Shown here piece after piece: positions 29,682-40,288 of a stretch of DNA of 41,330 nt. Every line of letters starts with the position of its first letter. Positions within the stretch are counted from its first letter, which is position 1. The translations under genes were made by a program, and so were the position numbers. A model generated the notes under the pieces. It was not told the origin of the DNA and made no database searches. It saw only the letters and a list, made by a program, of their open reading frames with translations. This DNA comes from Amphimedon queenslandica (taxonomy: Eukaryota; Porifera; Demospongiae; Haplosclerida; Niphatidae), in contig NW_003546394.1 in the NCBI RefSeq assembly GCF_000090795.2, forward strand, positions 150,001 to 191,330. The letters are read 5' to 3'.

Positions 29682-31861
29682 ATTAGTAGTTGATAATGAT
29701 GATATTTGTTTAGTGTTCAAATGTAGTTGTGACTCAAGTTATGCTTTATAAGTTGTCTAATTATCATTGGTGAAGTAGTGATATGACTATCAATCTTAAT
29801 ACTATTATTATTATTAATTTTTGCCTTTTTGTTTTGTTCTTCTTTGTTAGTACTTTTTTGTCTCATTGTATCTCTAGTGTTTTGTGTCTTGGGCCACTAT
29901 TTTTTGAATTTTATTTTATAATAATAATAATTTAATAACAGTAATAATAATAGTAATAATAATAAGTCCCACTTTAATATTAACAGTACATAAATTGGGT
30001 TTATTTTTGCACTGTTAAAGGCTCAAAGTTTTCAAATAATTATCATAAAGCTGACACTACCTAATGATTCCAAGTTTAATTTCTTTTTTGCAAAGTTTGT
30101 GAAGCCAAAAACTTTTTAGTCAAATAAAATAAGTTGGGAGTTGCAGTATGATGAATTTTTCCCTCTTTTAAGTTCTCTAAGTCATTAAAGTACAATTTCC
30201 AATGTCATTGATTGTTGACAAGTAATAGGATAGAAATCTATTGTGTTTGGCTTCCCTTTTGTAATATGTAGGTGACTATACTTATATAGCCAAACTATAA
30301 TTGTAACTATAATAAGTATATTTACCTTTTTGCCCTTAAAAGACTTAAATTGACATAACCTTTTTCTTTATGTGTGAAAGTAGAATGCCAAATTTGTGTC
30401 AAAGGGTACAAAGATATTTTTATTGCCAGAAAGAGTGTCCCGGGACAGTATATTTCTTTTTTCATTATTGATTGAAGCCTTTCATTATAGTGACATTTAA
30501 TCCTGCATTATTAATAAAGCAGTATAGGCCTTATCCAGATGGTAAAGGGTGTTGATCTATCACTGAGGCCTCGGAGCCTTTTCATGTTCCTCAAGATTAC
30601 CTTCTACAGTAGTGACAAGTAAGCTACAATCGAGGCTGTGTAAAGTGTTATATTAATTGATTTGGGAGTGGTTACCACTATTGAGCCAGAGCCATACCTT
30701 GAAGCAAGATGGAGGATACCTCTGCGTAAGAGCTCTATATTCTGGTCAAAACTACACTATAGAGGCAGAACTTACACATTGGTTTTCCAGCCAACTAAAA
30801 ATTATCTCTAAAGCAAAGAACAACTCATAAGGTAGCTAATGCCTTACTATCGTACTACCATGTTTTTGCACTATAACATGGCAAGTAATGATGTCTCGAG
30901 CTGTGTAGAATGAGGTATGCAGCTAGTACCAATAGCTCAAAATAATATCAGGGTGAAAGAGTGTGTGTTTGGGAACATTGTTATGTTTAAAGTTTAAGCT
31001 TATTGAGTAAATTATTAATGATTGGCACCACCCATTTTGTGGCAGTTGTTTTATCTCGGTAAACTATACTTTGCCATCTCATGAAACTGCAAAGTATTAT
31101 AGCAATAGTTGCCCTTTATTTTGCATGATATAGTCTACCCAGGGCCCTTATCTCTCACCTTCATAATGCTCTCTGTTTTATTTCTGTCTTTTTGTGAGTT
31201 TTTCTTGTTCATGTCTTATTCTTATTTGAAAGCTAGTAATGATAAACTAAATGACTGTAATTTTGATTTGTACAACCTCAACTCCAATGTCTGAGGTTTT
31301 CCTAAAATTGTGTGCAATCTATTATTATTTTTTATAACAAAAAAGAGAAATTGTTATTTGCAATTATTATAATTTATTTGCTATACACATGTACATGTAT
31401 GTAATTTTTGCTGTGATTGTGTAGTCAACATTGTTTGTAGTGTATACTTGTTAAACAATGCACGTTTTATACAGTCACCTGTTCTGTTGATTAACTGCTG
31501 ACAGACATACATGTACATGTTGGGCCTCTATTCTGTGGTTAGAGGTACCCAATTTAATAATTTGCACTTTTAATATTCTTGTCTATTTTCTAATGCATTT
31601 ATGTAATTTGATCAGTCTACAGTTATGTTTATGAGCTTTTCTGAGACCTATTCGTCAATGGCTATACCAAGACATATATGTACATGCAATATGTAGTTTT
31701 GTATGTTGTGTTAATACTACATTACATTTTTCAAAATGACAACACGTACTGTAATTCTTCTGAAGACATGACACTAATTTAATATTAATAGGCCATAAAT
31801 TGGGTTTGTTTTTACACTTTTAACACTTTTCTCTCCTTTTTTTCTTTTACTCTCATTACAG
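29682..31861. other. Noncoding; AAT microsatellites
   Basis: ATT/AAT trinucleotide runs at 29801-29817 and 29920-29964. The rest, including 30530-30920, has no coding signal I trust. Confidence 0.35.
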
Positions 31862-32033
31862 ATGCAGTGATAGCCGTTACAGTTGTGGTACATTAAAGGT
31901 ATGGTTGATTCACACTATTATTGAGATAAAGGAGTTGACTGATCCATTTAGGTCTTCCAGTCCATCCTCATTGACTTCAGAGTCAATTGCAGACTTCTCA
32001 CTAGCTCTTGTTGTTCACAGAGACTCGTGGCAG
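31862..32033 (+). CDS. Two short candidate exons, unidentified
   Basis: Exon 1, 31862-31898: acceptor TCTCATTACAG, peptide CSDSRYSCGTLK, donor GTATGG. Exon 2, 31952-32033: acceptor CCATTTAG, donor GTAATG. Intron of 53 bp, in keeping with the other introns here. In phase, exon 2 reads VFQSILIDFRVNCRLLT; the other open frame reads SSSPSSLTSESIADFSLALV, which looks more natural. Good splice signals but unclear frame; not recognised. Confidence 0.3.
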
Positions 32034-32725
32034 GTAATGATGATATAATGTGTAGCTACATGTAACATGTACGTCGTAGATGTATGTAGTTTGGAATAGA
32101 TAATTTGGGCAAATTGCTTTTTAAAAATTAAGGCTCGGAAATTAATAATTTTTTACAAATGTTTTGCCATGCCAACATCTTAAGTTAAGGTTTTGGTTCA
32201 TAGGAATAATTTGTTTAAAATATTTTTATTTGCCAAAATTTACTACTTGCTACCGAGCTTGGGGCGAAGTACATGTACTCTAAGAATTATTTAAGTACAT
32301 GACAAGTACCTGTTAATATTTTAAAAGGACTACAAGTACAAGTCCCTCATTTTTCCAAATTGTATTAAGTATGAGTACAAGTACTCTATTGTAGTACTAT
32401 TTAAGCATTTGACAACACTCAAATAATTATTCAAGCCTGCTTGATACCTATGTACATGTACATGTGCATACAAGATGTGTAGTTCTTCATTTTAAATGTA
32501 CGGTATGTAATTTTACTACTTTTGTTTTTTAAATTCCTGAAATTTGCATTTACATGATGTTCAACGTATATCTACATGTATACAGTTTGTCCTTTTCTGA
32601 TCATTAATTAATTTTTCATCTTTAATTGATAGAACTGTATAGCATACTGTGTACATGTAGATTATGATGCTAGTGTAATTCATCCTTGTGAGTAACTGAA
32701 TGGATTAATGTTTACAACCTAAAAT
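32034..32725. other. Noncoding; many TACATGTA palindromes
   Basis: TACATGTA-type words at about 32055, 32269, 32449-32461, 32574 and 32650. No gene seen. Confidence 0.35.
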
Positions 32726-33372
32726 GGTAAAGTCATTTATCGATATTTACAATAAAGTACTAGTACTACCAACTTAATTTGAACACTTTTAGGTGCGTCT
32801 TGTAGTGACAGAAGAGTTCCTGCTCTTTGTTGGACGGGACAGGGTCACCACTCCTATGTATATCGGGATTTGTGTATTTTAATGGGATTTATGGATATTT
32901 ACGGTAAAGTATAAGTATTACCAACTTAAATTGAACACATTTAGTTGCATCTTGTAGTTATTGACCAGTTTCTGCTCTTTGTTGGACAGGGCGGAGTCGC
33001 CACTCCCTTGTATATCGGGATTTGTGTATTTTAAAGTCATTTATTGATATTTACGGTAAAGTACAAGTACTAACAACTTAATTTGAACACTTTTAGGTGC
33101 GTCATGCAGTCACAGACCAGTTTCTGCTCTTTACTGGATGGTGCGGGGTCCCACTTCCTTGTATATTGGGATTTGTTTATTTTAAAGTGATTATGGATAT
33201 TTAAGGTAAAGTACAAGTACTACCAACTAAATTTCAACACTTTTAGGTGCGTCTTGTAGTGACGAACTAGTTCCTGCTCTTGATTGGACGGTGTGGGGTC
33301 ACCACTTCCTTGTATATCGGGATTTGTGTAATCTAAAGTCATTTATTGATATTTACGGTAAAGTACAAGTAG
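32726..33372 (+). repeat. Tandem array, period 150-152 bp, 4.2 units
   Basis: The word before TAAAGTA (ATTTACGG or variants) recurs at 32749, 32901, 33053, 33203 and 33355, spacing 152, 152, 150, 152. Units share CAACTTAATTTGAACACTTT, then TAGGTGCGTCTTGTAGTGAC and TATATCGGGATTTGTGTATT. Units 1 and 2 each contain, after TTTTAG- or TTTAG-type acceptor-like sequence, an ORF of about 30 codons (VRLVVTEEFLLFVG in unit 1, LHLVVIDQFLLFVG in unit 2); units 3 and 4 have a one-base deletion or a TAG. Could be a duplicated last exon or a simple satellite. Confidence 0.85.
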
Positions 33373-33747
33373 GATCAACTTTAGAAGTAGAAAGATCGCA
33401 GAAAATTAAAGCAGTTCTCCAATGGAATGTAACTAACAAATTTGCAGCTAATTGTTGTTATTGGAAAGTTTAATTAAAATGTTCTATTTCATTATAATAG
33501 ATTCTCTTAGTGCTATATGATTATTACCATTCCTCTTGCCTGATGCTTGTGTTAAAGAAAGTTAGTTGATGTCATGTACATGTAGCTATAATTTTTTGAC
33601 TGTTTTATCATAGATTGGCTAGAGGCAAGGATAACCTCAGCCTGACATGTGTTAATCATTTGATTGTTGACTGTTGAAGTTGGGGGACTACTGTTTGTTA
33701 TCCACAATGCAGTATCAGTAAGCCTTTTCTAATACATGTACATATAA
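33373..33747. other. Noncoding spacer
   Basis: AT-rich; a short piece TAGAGGCAAGGATAACCTC (33620 region) and TACATGTA palindromes. No gene recognised. Confidence 0.3.
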
Positions 33748-33942
33748 TACCATATGGCTGGTAATTTTTGTGGGTCCTATATTTCGCGAAATCTACTAAA
33801 AATCCATTTCGCAAATTTTAATGTCGTGAATTCTGCCACATGTACCATGCAGGTACCATATTAAATTAATTTTCGTGAATCATTAAGGAATATACGAAAT
33901 CCATGAACATTGCAACCCACGAAAATTACCGGCTATATGGTA
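33748..33942. mobile_element. 195-bp TA-type MITE
   Basis: Terminal inverted repeats of 28 bp: left TACCATATGGCTGGTAATTT, right inverse TACCATATAGCCGGTAATTT, each followed by TTGTGGGT or TCGTGGGT; three mismatches. TA at both ends fits a TA duplication. The interior has further inverted words (TTTCGCGAAA, CGTGAAT/ATTCACG types). The right terminus resembles that of the MITE at 36830-37038. Confidence 0.85.
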
Positions 33943-35082
33943 ATGTCTGTCTTTAAATTATAAATACCAAAACTTTAAAGGAAAAAAAAGTTGTACGACT
34001 TGTGTTGCTTTCAAATTTTTACCATGCATTGTTTATCAATTATGCATTGAACTTCAAATATTTTAAAAATATTTGTGCATAACTTTTGATTCTTTAGGAA
34101 CTTACTTGTTCTAGTAACTAGGTAATTTCATCTCCCTTCTCTCATTTCAGTCTCGGTTGCAATGGAAGTTAATGTTCTCGTTTGCCTGGTGTATGGCAGC
34201 TTAAGTGAAGCATGGATTTCAACAAAAAAGCGAGTGGGAAACTTGCCATTATTGATTCTACCACATAGCACTGCTATTTTTCCATTACTAAATGCAGTTT
34301 TGTTTTTATTGATAATTCTATTTGTTGTAACTTTTGCGAGCAAGTCACAGAATTAATGTTTTGCTATAGATATAATATTGCATTAATGAATACTATTACA
34401 GTCTCCATGAATATGATTACTTTGTTATGAATTAAACTTTATGATAATTTAGTCTCACATGATTAAGTGAGAAACAGGAAGGAAATATGCCAACTTCGCA
34501 CAGGATGAATTGTGTTCTGAAAGAGTGAAGGTGTTGATGAAACTTTGTGAATATAGATGGCAAAAAGCATCTTTTGAACCTAAATTATGACTAAAGTTAT
34601 TATTATAGGCATATAAAATATCTTATGTTTGATGTAATAAACAATAGTCTCTAGAGCTTTTGTTTCATCCCCTTTTGACTTTATCACAAAATAAATGTGT
34701 GATTTAACCTACTTGGTGGTAGAAGTATTCATCCGGAGCTCATTGAACTGAGAACTTGGCTAAAAATCAAGTGAAACTCATCACTATCAGTCTTCATTGC
34801 TAATGGCCATGCTTATTCACGTGTGTAGATTATTCATTATTAAGCTCTATGAGTCATATCCGGCATCAAGAGCATGGCACATCAATATCACTTCCTGTTT
34901 CTGATATAATGTATGTAGTATCTATGATGCAGTTAGTTTGAGTAGGTGCGGCTATAAGACAGTTGACTGTTCACTTTAACTGTGTATCGCTGTTTTATCC
35001 AAGTTACTTTTGATGGACCTTGTTTAATAATTGAGGAAAAATTAAATGTGTCTAACAAAGATGTATGATGTATCTTTAGAAG
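33943..35082. other. No firm gene; a stretch open on both strands at 34128-34356
   Basis: At 34128-34356 both strands are open. Plus: acceptor-like CTCTCATTTCAG (34139-34150), MEVNVLVCLVYGSLSEAWIS, and a hydrophobic tail LLNAVLFLLIILFVVTFASK that could span a membrane. Minus: NGKIAVLCGRINNGKFPTRF. Neither is recognised; at most one is real. Confidence 0.25.
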
Positions 35083-35163
35083 ATGCCTAAAACAAGAAAA
35101 GTTGACAGGAGGACCCTAAGAAAAGAAAGATTTCATCATTTGGGAAAAAAAAGTTGGGAAAAG
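35083..35163 (+). CDS. Candidate first exon, basic, unidentified
   Basis: MPKTRKVDRRTLRKERFHHL then GKKSWEK, 27 whole codons, ending at a donor GTATGATT; an acceptor-like TATCTTTAG lies just before the ATG, so the exon may extend two codons upstream. Highly basic, as in DNA-binding N-termini. No second exon found downstream. Confidence 0.3.
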
Positions 35164-35999
35164 GTATGATTTCATGTAACTCTGTGTGTTAGTTAAGCAT
35201 AGCTAGTGGATGGGAATGGTCTATAGATGAGTTGCAGGGGAAGTACATGTAATTAAGGAGAGCAGTACCCTTGCCTATATGCCTTTGGCGTGGGTGAGGG
35301 CAATAACGAGAGTTGTGGCTCATTGTCAATCATCTTAAGTGGAATTGAAGAAAAAGTCCTGTTATGAGATGAAGTAGTACTATTGATAGCAAGCCAAACA
35401 GTTATTTTACTTATTGCATGACTCCTGAATGGATAGACTTTTTTGTAACTTGTAGCACCACTTCACTTGTTGCTGCAGCTAAGTATTTGGTTGTTTTATA
35501 CTTGTATATCTACAATAAAATAATTGCCATCAGCTGTTTTGCAAATGTTTTTGAAGCTTTTGTGTAACTTTGGGTATGTCTGTTTTTTACTGTCAGTAGA
35601 GTATGTCATTAAATTTAAAAACCATGATTATTGAGGGAGAAAATAGTGTTCAAATGCACTATTTCCTTCCTACATAATGGTGTCACTAGGCACTATTATA
35701 CACCTATACAATTTGACCTATCTATGTAGGCAGAAATTATAGTCGGTTTCAGTTGACTTGCCCAATCACCACCTCTTATAACATTTTTATTGCTAATGCT
35801 AGCAACCTGACACTTAGTATCGCTGCATAACGGGTTATTCCGAAAATCTGTAGCAATTTTTGAGTCTCTAGGTACTCTGGAATGTTCTGAATGGGTTCTT
35901 CTGCTCTAGTTGAAAAGGAGCCGCCATGAGGAATCATTACGTTCAAGCTACATCACGCTCGTGAATATAATTTACATCTCATTATTATTTTAACAAAAT
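35164..35999. other. Noncoding
   Basis: AT-rich without recognised genes. CACTATTTCCTTCCTAC at about 35660 resembles the unit of the 47-bp tandem repeat at 36649. Confidence 0.3.
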
Positions 36000-36235
36000 G
36001 TGACCATAATTGACAAAGGTACCTTATGGCGGATTTTAAAATTCATCATTAAAATGAAAAATATCATCCTGTGAGTCCTCCAATGGACAAGCATTGTTTC
36101 TAAAAGTTACATAGGAACTTTTTGCACCATTTGGAGTAATTTTATGATAAATGAAGCTCAGGAAGTTGGATTTTTTTGGCTATAAAGTCAAATTTCACTA
36201 CCCGCCATAAGGTACCTTTTGTCAATTATGGTCAC
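36000..36235. mobile_element. 236-bp MITE, copy 2, 4-bp target duplication AAAT
   Basis: Left GTGACCATAATTGACAAAGG, right inverse GTGACCATAATTGACAAAAG, each continuing TACCTTATGGCGG or GTACCTTATGGCGG, about 34 bp and nearly perfect. AAAT at 35996-35999 and 36236-36239 is the target duplication. Termini are better preserved than in copy 1, so it is probably younger. Confidence 0.88.
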
Positions 36236-36648
36236 AAATTAATGTTTTTTTATTTTATAAAATAAAAACAGACAGATGAGGTCCTCTAAAGAAGGAGCAT
36301 TCAACTAGCAGTCTATACTACTGGGAAACAGCTGCTATACCCCTGTCTACAGCCTTCTTGATCGCCGTTATTCTTCATTACACTCAACCTAGGTTGCTAT
36401 TTTCCATATCCGAGGTCTTTATCAGCTTTATAACAGAAGGAAGGTCTAGCCAGTGATAACTAAAGGTAGTAGTATCCAAATCAAGGATAAAACAGACAAT
36501 AAAAGGTTTGAGAGGTGAAGAAACGCTCAATGAAAGAGTTTGCTTGCACTCTACCACCATTTTCAGGTGTGTCTAGGAATGACGTTTTATGATGCAAACA
36601 TTGATTTACTTTCTGTGGCAACTGAAATGAAACTAACTATAGTACCAA

Positions 36649-36800
36649 GCACTATTTTTTCCCTACAATACTACAGGGAAGAATTAGTGCCTGCTGCACT
36701 ATTTTGTTCCTACAATACTTAAGGGAAGAATTAATGCTTGCTGCACTATTTTCTCCCTATAATACTATGGGGAAGAATTAGTGCCTTCTGCACTTTTTCT
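36649..36800 (+). repeat. 47-bp tandem repeat, about 3 units
   Basis: GCACTATTTT or GCACTTTTT starts at 36649, 36696, 36743 and 36790, each 47 bp apart. Units contain CCCTACAATACTACAGGGAA, a small inverted pair (CCCT/AGGG), and GAATTAGTGCCTGCT. Confidence 0.8.
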
Positions 36801-36829
36801 CATAATGTAACAGCACTTTGTTTCCCTCT

Positions 36830-37038
36830 TACTGTAGTGGAAAATTTTGGAGGGAATTGAAGTTGGTGAACTTGGCATTTTGATAGCAAAACTCCAAAAT
36901 AAAATCACCATTTCAAGCCATTCTATGCATGCTCAATGGTATGTGACCACAAATTTGCCAAATTGAAATTTGCCAATTACCAAAATATAGCAATTTGCCA
37001 AATTTAACTCCCTCCAAAATTTCCTGCTATATGGGATA
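36830..37038. mobile_element. 209-bp TA-type MITE (copy 2 of the GGAAATTTTGGAGGG family)
   Basis: Left TACTGTAGTGGAAAATTTTG then GAGGGAATT; right inverse TATCCCATATAGCAGGAAAT then TTTGGAGGGAGTTAAATT. Interior words CAAATTTGCC, ATTTTGATAGC and GTGACCACAAATTTGCCA-like sequence are shared with copy 1 at 21802-22002. Lies just beyond the end of the Ulp1-like pseudogene. Confidence 0.65.
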
Positions 37039-37209
37039 GCTATGCATCATTAATCTGGTCACCTTTAGCATTCCACCATACATTTTGCAAGTACAATTAG
37101 CTACATAAACCATTAACATAACGTTGAACATTAAATAACATCTAAAGAGTACATTTGTTAACTTGTTTGTAATAATCAATAACATAATCTGATACATTGC
37201 GTCTTGATT

Positions 37210-37837
37210 TTCATGACATAGATGGGAATGGCATGTAATATATCTTTTTGAGACATTCAATTATGTGTTGTCTCATGTGTGACTGATCGAATATATTGCT
37301 AGCAGGATCATCTCCATAAAGAATAGATATTGCGTATGCTATTGCAAAGCAGGCACAATCCTTATCACTTTTGCTTCACCAACCACAGTACTTTCACCAT
37401 AGCAGATCCATTGAGGGCTATGAGCTGCTTCTTTAACTCTGAGTGATGATCTTTGTCTACAAGGAGTCATAAAGAAAAGCAAGGCCATCCCTAAAATGAC
37501 TAGTAACCCAATTGTCCCCAAAGTTGTGAAAAAATAATGAATCCTTTGTAGCCAGCTGAATGAGACTTAGTTTCTGAGTATACAAACACGACTGAATCAT
37601 TGGCATGTCTGGGAATTGTTTTGATAGTTTAGCAGTAGCTATGACATGCTTGTCAGAAAGGTGATGGGTTCCTTCTAGCTGTAAACAATCATTTTCCTGA
37701 AGATTTAATTCTTTTATCCAGTAGTTTACAGGACTAGTTGGTATTTCGTCAATGAAGATCAGCAAGAGCATACCTGTGTACGGGTATAACAAAATTGATG
37801 GCACACGGTAATAAAAATAATATACATGTACCTCCAA
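37210..37837 (-). pseudogene. Ulp1/C48-like cysteine peptidase domain, broken
   Basis: Frame 37837-37457 has PVNYWIKELNLQENDCLQLE, then HVIATAKLSKQFPDMPMIQS and SLFFHNFGDNWVTSHF, LAFLYDSL. After stops and shifts the minus strand continues KSDKDCACFAIAYAISILYG, FDQSHMRQHIIECL (37370-37260). I read this as the Ulp1-type fold found in many transposon-linked proteins of sponges and cnidarians: the His box should precede Trp but reads D-N-W (His to Asn), the Asp of YDS is kept and the Cys of D-C is kept. SUMO/ubiquitin-like protein cleavage would be the parent activity. A possible intron (donor GTACATG, acceptor CCCGTACACAG, about 37775-37832) precedes it, so it may be joined to the RecQ exon. Confidence 0.55.
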
Positions 37838-37879
37838 ACATCTTGAAATTTTGATAACTGCAGTTTTTTCTCATCATAT

Positions 37880-38141
37880 CACTTACACAATGTATCTTTA
37901 TTCCAAAATAAAGCATACTGGAGGTTATCTTCACTAAAAAGGAGACCTGTACCAAAATTACATTGCATCACATAAATTTTATAGCGTTCAATACCCTTTG
38001 CCTTTCTGCCATCTCTTCCAGCCCTTCCAAACTGTTGGAATAATTCCTCAAATGTACTGTAGGTGAGCAACCAAGTTTAACAACCAAGTCTATATTAGGA
38101 ACATCTATACCCATTCCAATTGCAGAAGTGCACACCATTAG
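37880..38141 (-). pseudogene. RecQ-like helicase, C-terminal motifs V and VI
   Basis: After an acceptor TTTATAG, the exon from 38141 reads LMVCTSAIGMGIDVPNIDLV and VKLGC (motif V), then a one-base shift near 38070 and STFEELFQQFGRAGRDGRKA (motif VI, with the Q-x-x-G-R-A-G-R-D-G-R arginine finger) and SEDNLQYALFWNKD, ending at 37879. This is the end of the second RecA-like lobe of a RecQ-type DNA helicase. The ATP-binding lobe is absent upstream because the Pao retrotransposon begins 20 bp away. The Ulp1-like peptidase follows on the same strand. Confidence 0.68.
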
Positions 38142-38160
38142 CTATAAATGTACATAAATT

Positions 38161-38486
38161 TGTTATCATACACAGAATTAACGCTTGATACACTTGCTTG
38201 TATGTCAGAGTCATCAAAACACCGATTCTCTATTATCTTCAATTTGTTGTGGCTAGATAAATGTACGATAGCTGATGCTGGGTTGTTTTATAGGGACTTT
38301 GAAATACTGGCTGTCCGATCACTTTGGATACAGTAGCACACAAATTGGCTATTTTGTTTAATGTCTACTTCTCTTCTCTTCAACTGCACAGCATCACATA
38401 CTGCGCATGCTCACAAAAATAATAATTAATTAACACCAATTAACACACATGAATAATAATAACATCATCATTTAATTCCAAATGCA
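38161..38486 (-). repeat. Candidate 3' LTR of the Pao element
   Basis: On the minus strand TGCATTTGG starts at 38486, directly after a purine-rich AACAGGGGAG that suits a polypurine tract, and GATAACA ends at 38161, giving TG...CA termini and 326 bp. The partner LTR is outside the window, so the limits are inferred. AAATT at 38156-38160 would be one side of the target duplication. Confidence 0.45.
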
Positions 38487-38649
38487 CTCCCCTGTTGACT
38501 AGTAGATAATACTAGTCAATTACAAAAATTAATCAATACATGTATCAATAATAACAGTAAATATACACCAAATTACATGCATCAAATAATAATTAAAGTC
38601 CTACAACAACAAACATCGTACACACTCTCATGCTTACAGAACATAATAG

Positions 38650-39090
38650 TTAAAACATAGATTGTACTAGAATACTGTCTCTTGCAGTAATAGCTGCAGC
38701 TCTCTTGGATCTTCTCTGACCAGATTCCTGGTTGTTGATCGGCATGGTTGGCTCATCGATATTATCATTCTCAGCCAGGTCAATATCTTCAGTGGGATCT
38801 TGATCCTGACTGTCAGGAATTAGATTGTCATTCTCATTGACTTCTAGAGGGAATAACTTCTGAATAGGTCTCTTAAGCAACTTGGACCTTGTCTCTCCAG
38901 TAAAGACTCTAACCACAGCACACCGTATTTCTCTATCTGCACCAACAATAGTATCCTCAATTTTCCCCAGATTCCAAAATCCTCTTCGCTTCTCATTGCT
39001 GTGGACAACTACAATATCTCCCACTCTTATCTTTCTCCAAGTAGACAGTAAGTTTCCTCTGAGCCTATGTGCTTCTCTAAGATCTAACAA
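38650..39090 (-). pseudogene. Pao integrase C-terminal domain (DUF5641)
   Basis: 146 residues: TWRKIRVGDIVVVHSNEKRR, GFWNLGKIEDTIVGADREIR, TRSKLLKRPIQKLFPLEV, then an acidic tail and QRRSKRAA near the end. The G-D-x-V-x-V and K-R-P-x-x-K-L-x-P-L motifs are typical of DUF5641, the last domain of BEL/Pao integrases, thought to bind DNA. The frame ends at a stop at 38650, followed by about 160 bp to the purine tract. Confidence 0.82.
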
Positions 39091-39096
39091 ATACTC

Positions 39097-39634
39097 TCAC
39101 TTCCATCTGCTCCAGAACTCATCAATCATATGATTGAAATACTTCATTCTCATGCTGAGAAGTTGTGGAGTAGCATTGTAGTCTTCATCATCTCCATCAT
39201 AGCATTGTCTATCAGGAAAACTTAGTACTCTGCGTTCAATAAGAAGGTGAGAAGGAGTGACTGGCTCTTCTAGATCATCATGACTGACATAAGATAGTGG
39301 TTGTGAGTTTACAATCATCTCCACTTCAGTAACAACTGTCAGCAACTCCTCCCTTGTGAGTTTAGCTCTCCCCACAACCTTCCTAAGACACCTCTTGACT
39401 GAGCGGATGAGCCCCTCAAACACTCCACCCCACCATGGGGCTCTTTCAACATTAAATGTCCACTGTATTACGTTCTCCTCCAGGTAATGACTCGCTTCCT
39501 TGTGATTCATTATCTCCTTGAACACTCATGCAGCTCCCTTGAAGGTCTTTCCCATTGTCTGAAACAACGCACCTTGGGAGTCCTCTTCTTGCTACAAATC
39601 TCCTAAAGGACGTAAGGAAAAACTCAAGAGACAT
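39097..39634 (-). pseudogene. Pao integrase catalytic core, second half, frameshifted
   Basis: Frame 39634-39452 has SFRRFVARRGLPRCVVSDNG, carrying the second catalytic Asp (S-D-N-G). A shift leads to frame 39525-39097 with WTFNVERAPWWGGVFEGLIR, where the Glu of the D-D-E triad sits in F-E-G, then SVKRCLRKVVGRAKLTREEL and VNSQPLSYV. All three triad residues remain in the DNA, in different frames, so the loss is by indels rather than by change of active-site residues. Confidence 0.85.
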
Positions 39635-39679
39635 ATTTCATAATATATCAAGGTGTATGGCTCCAGTGACACAACCAGT

Positions 39680-40288
39680 TTATATACATATCCAAACTTT
39701 ACCACCCACATCCCACTTACTACTCCTTACATACAATGGACCAGCAAAATCTACTCCTGTGAAGGTAAACGCTGGTTCTTCTGTCACTCTGAATGTAGGT
39801 AAAGGAGGTGGTCCAGGAGCATCATAAGGGCGTCCCTCAGTCTTCATACAGACTACACATGGATCAAATATTCTCTTCACAGTAGATCTTCCTCTCACAA
39901 TCGAGTATCTCTAGCGAACTTCAACCAATGTCTCTTTAACACAATTGTGGAGTACTCGCGTGTGCGCCCTTTGAACAACTGGATCTGTAGAGTGATGTGT
40001 GTTAGGCAGTAGCACAGGATGCTTAGTATTATAAGGGATGTCTGCATTAGATAATCTTCCCACGCATCTCCATACTCCTATTCCATCTTAAAATAGCTGT
40101 AGCTGGTGCTTCCACTCCTTGAATCTCCTCTCCTCCACTAAGCTCAACTGCACATCTTTGATCCACATTAGCTCTGCCTTCATTACTATTACTTCATCCG
40201 CCAAGTGCTGTCTTATCCTCACTTTCACTCTCACATTTTCAATGAATCTCAGTACTTTGCTGTAACACGTAACAAATATGTCAAACTA
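39680..40288 (-). pseudogene. Pao integrase zinc-binding domain and first core strand
   Basis: Minus strand around 40240-39900: a helical linker with DEVIVMKAELMWIKDVQLSL, a stop, then HPVLLPNTHH and AHTRVLHN (His ligands), a stop, and, in frame 39898-39680, DPCVVCMKTEG (C-x-x-C ligands) and FTFTGVDFAGPLYV with the first catalytic Asp. The HHCC finger and the G-V-D start of the core are in the right order. Two nonsense codons interrupt it. Confidence 0.8.

Noticed and set aside
37027..37260. 77-codon minus-strand ORF
   Set aside because: Overlaps the Ulp1-like tail in another frame and the MITE edge.
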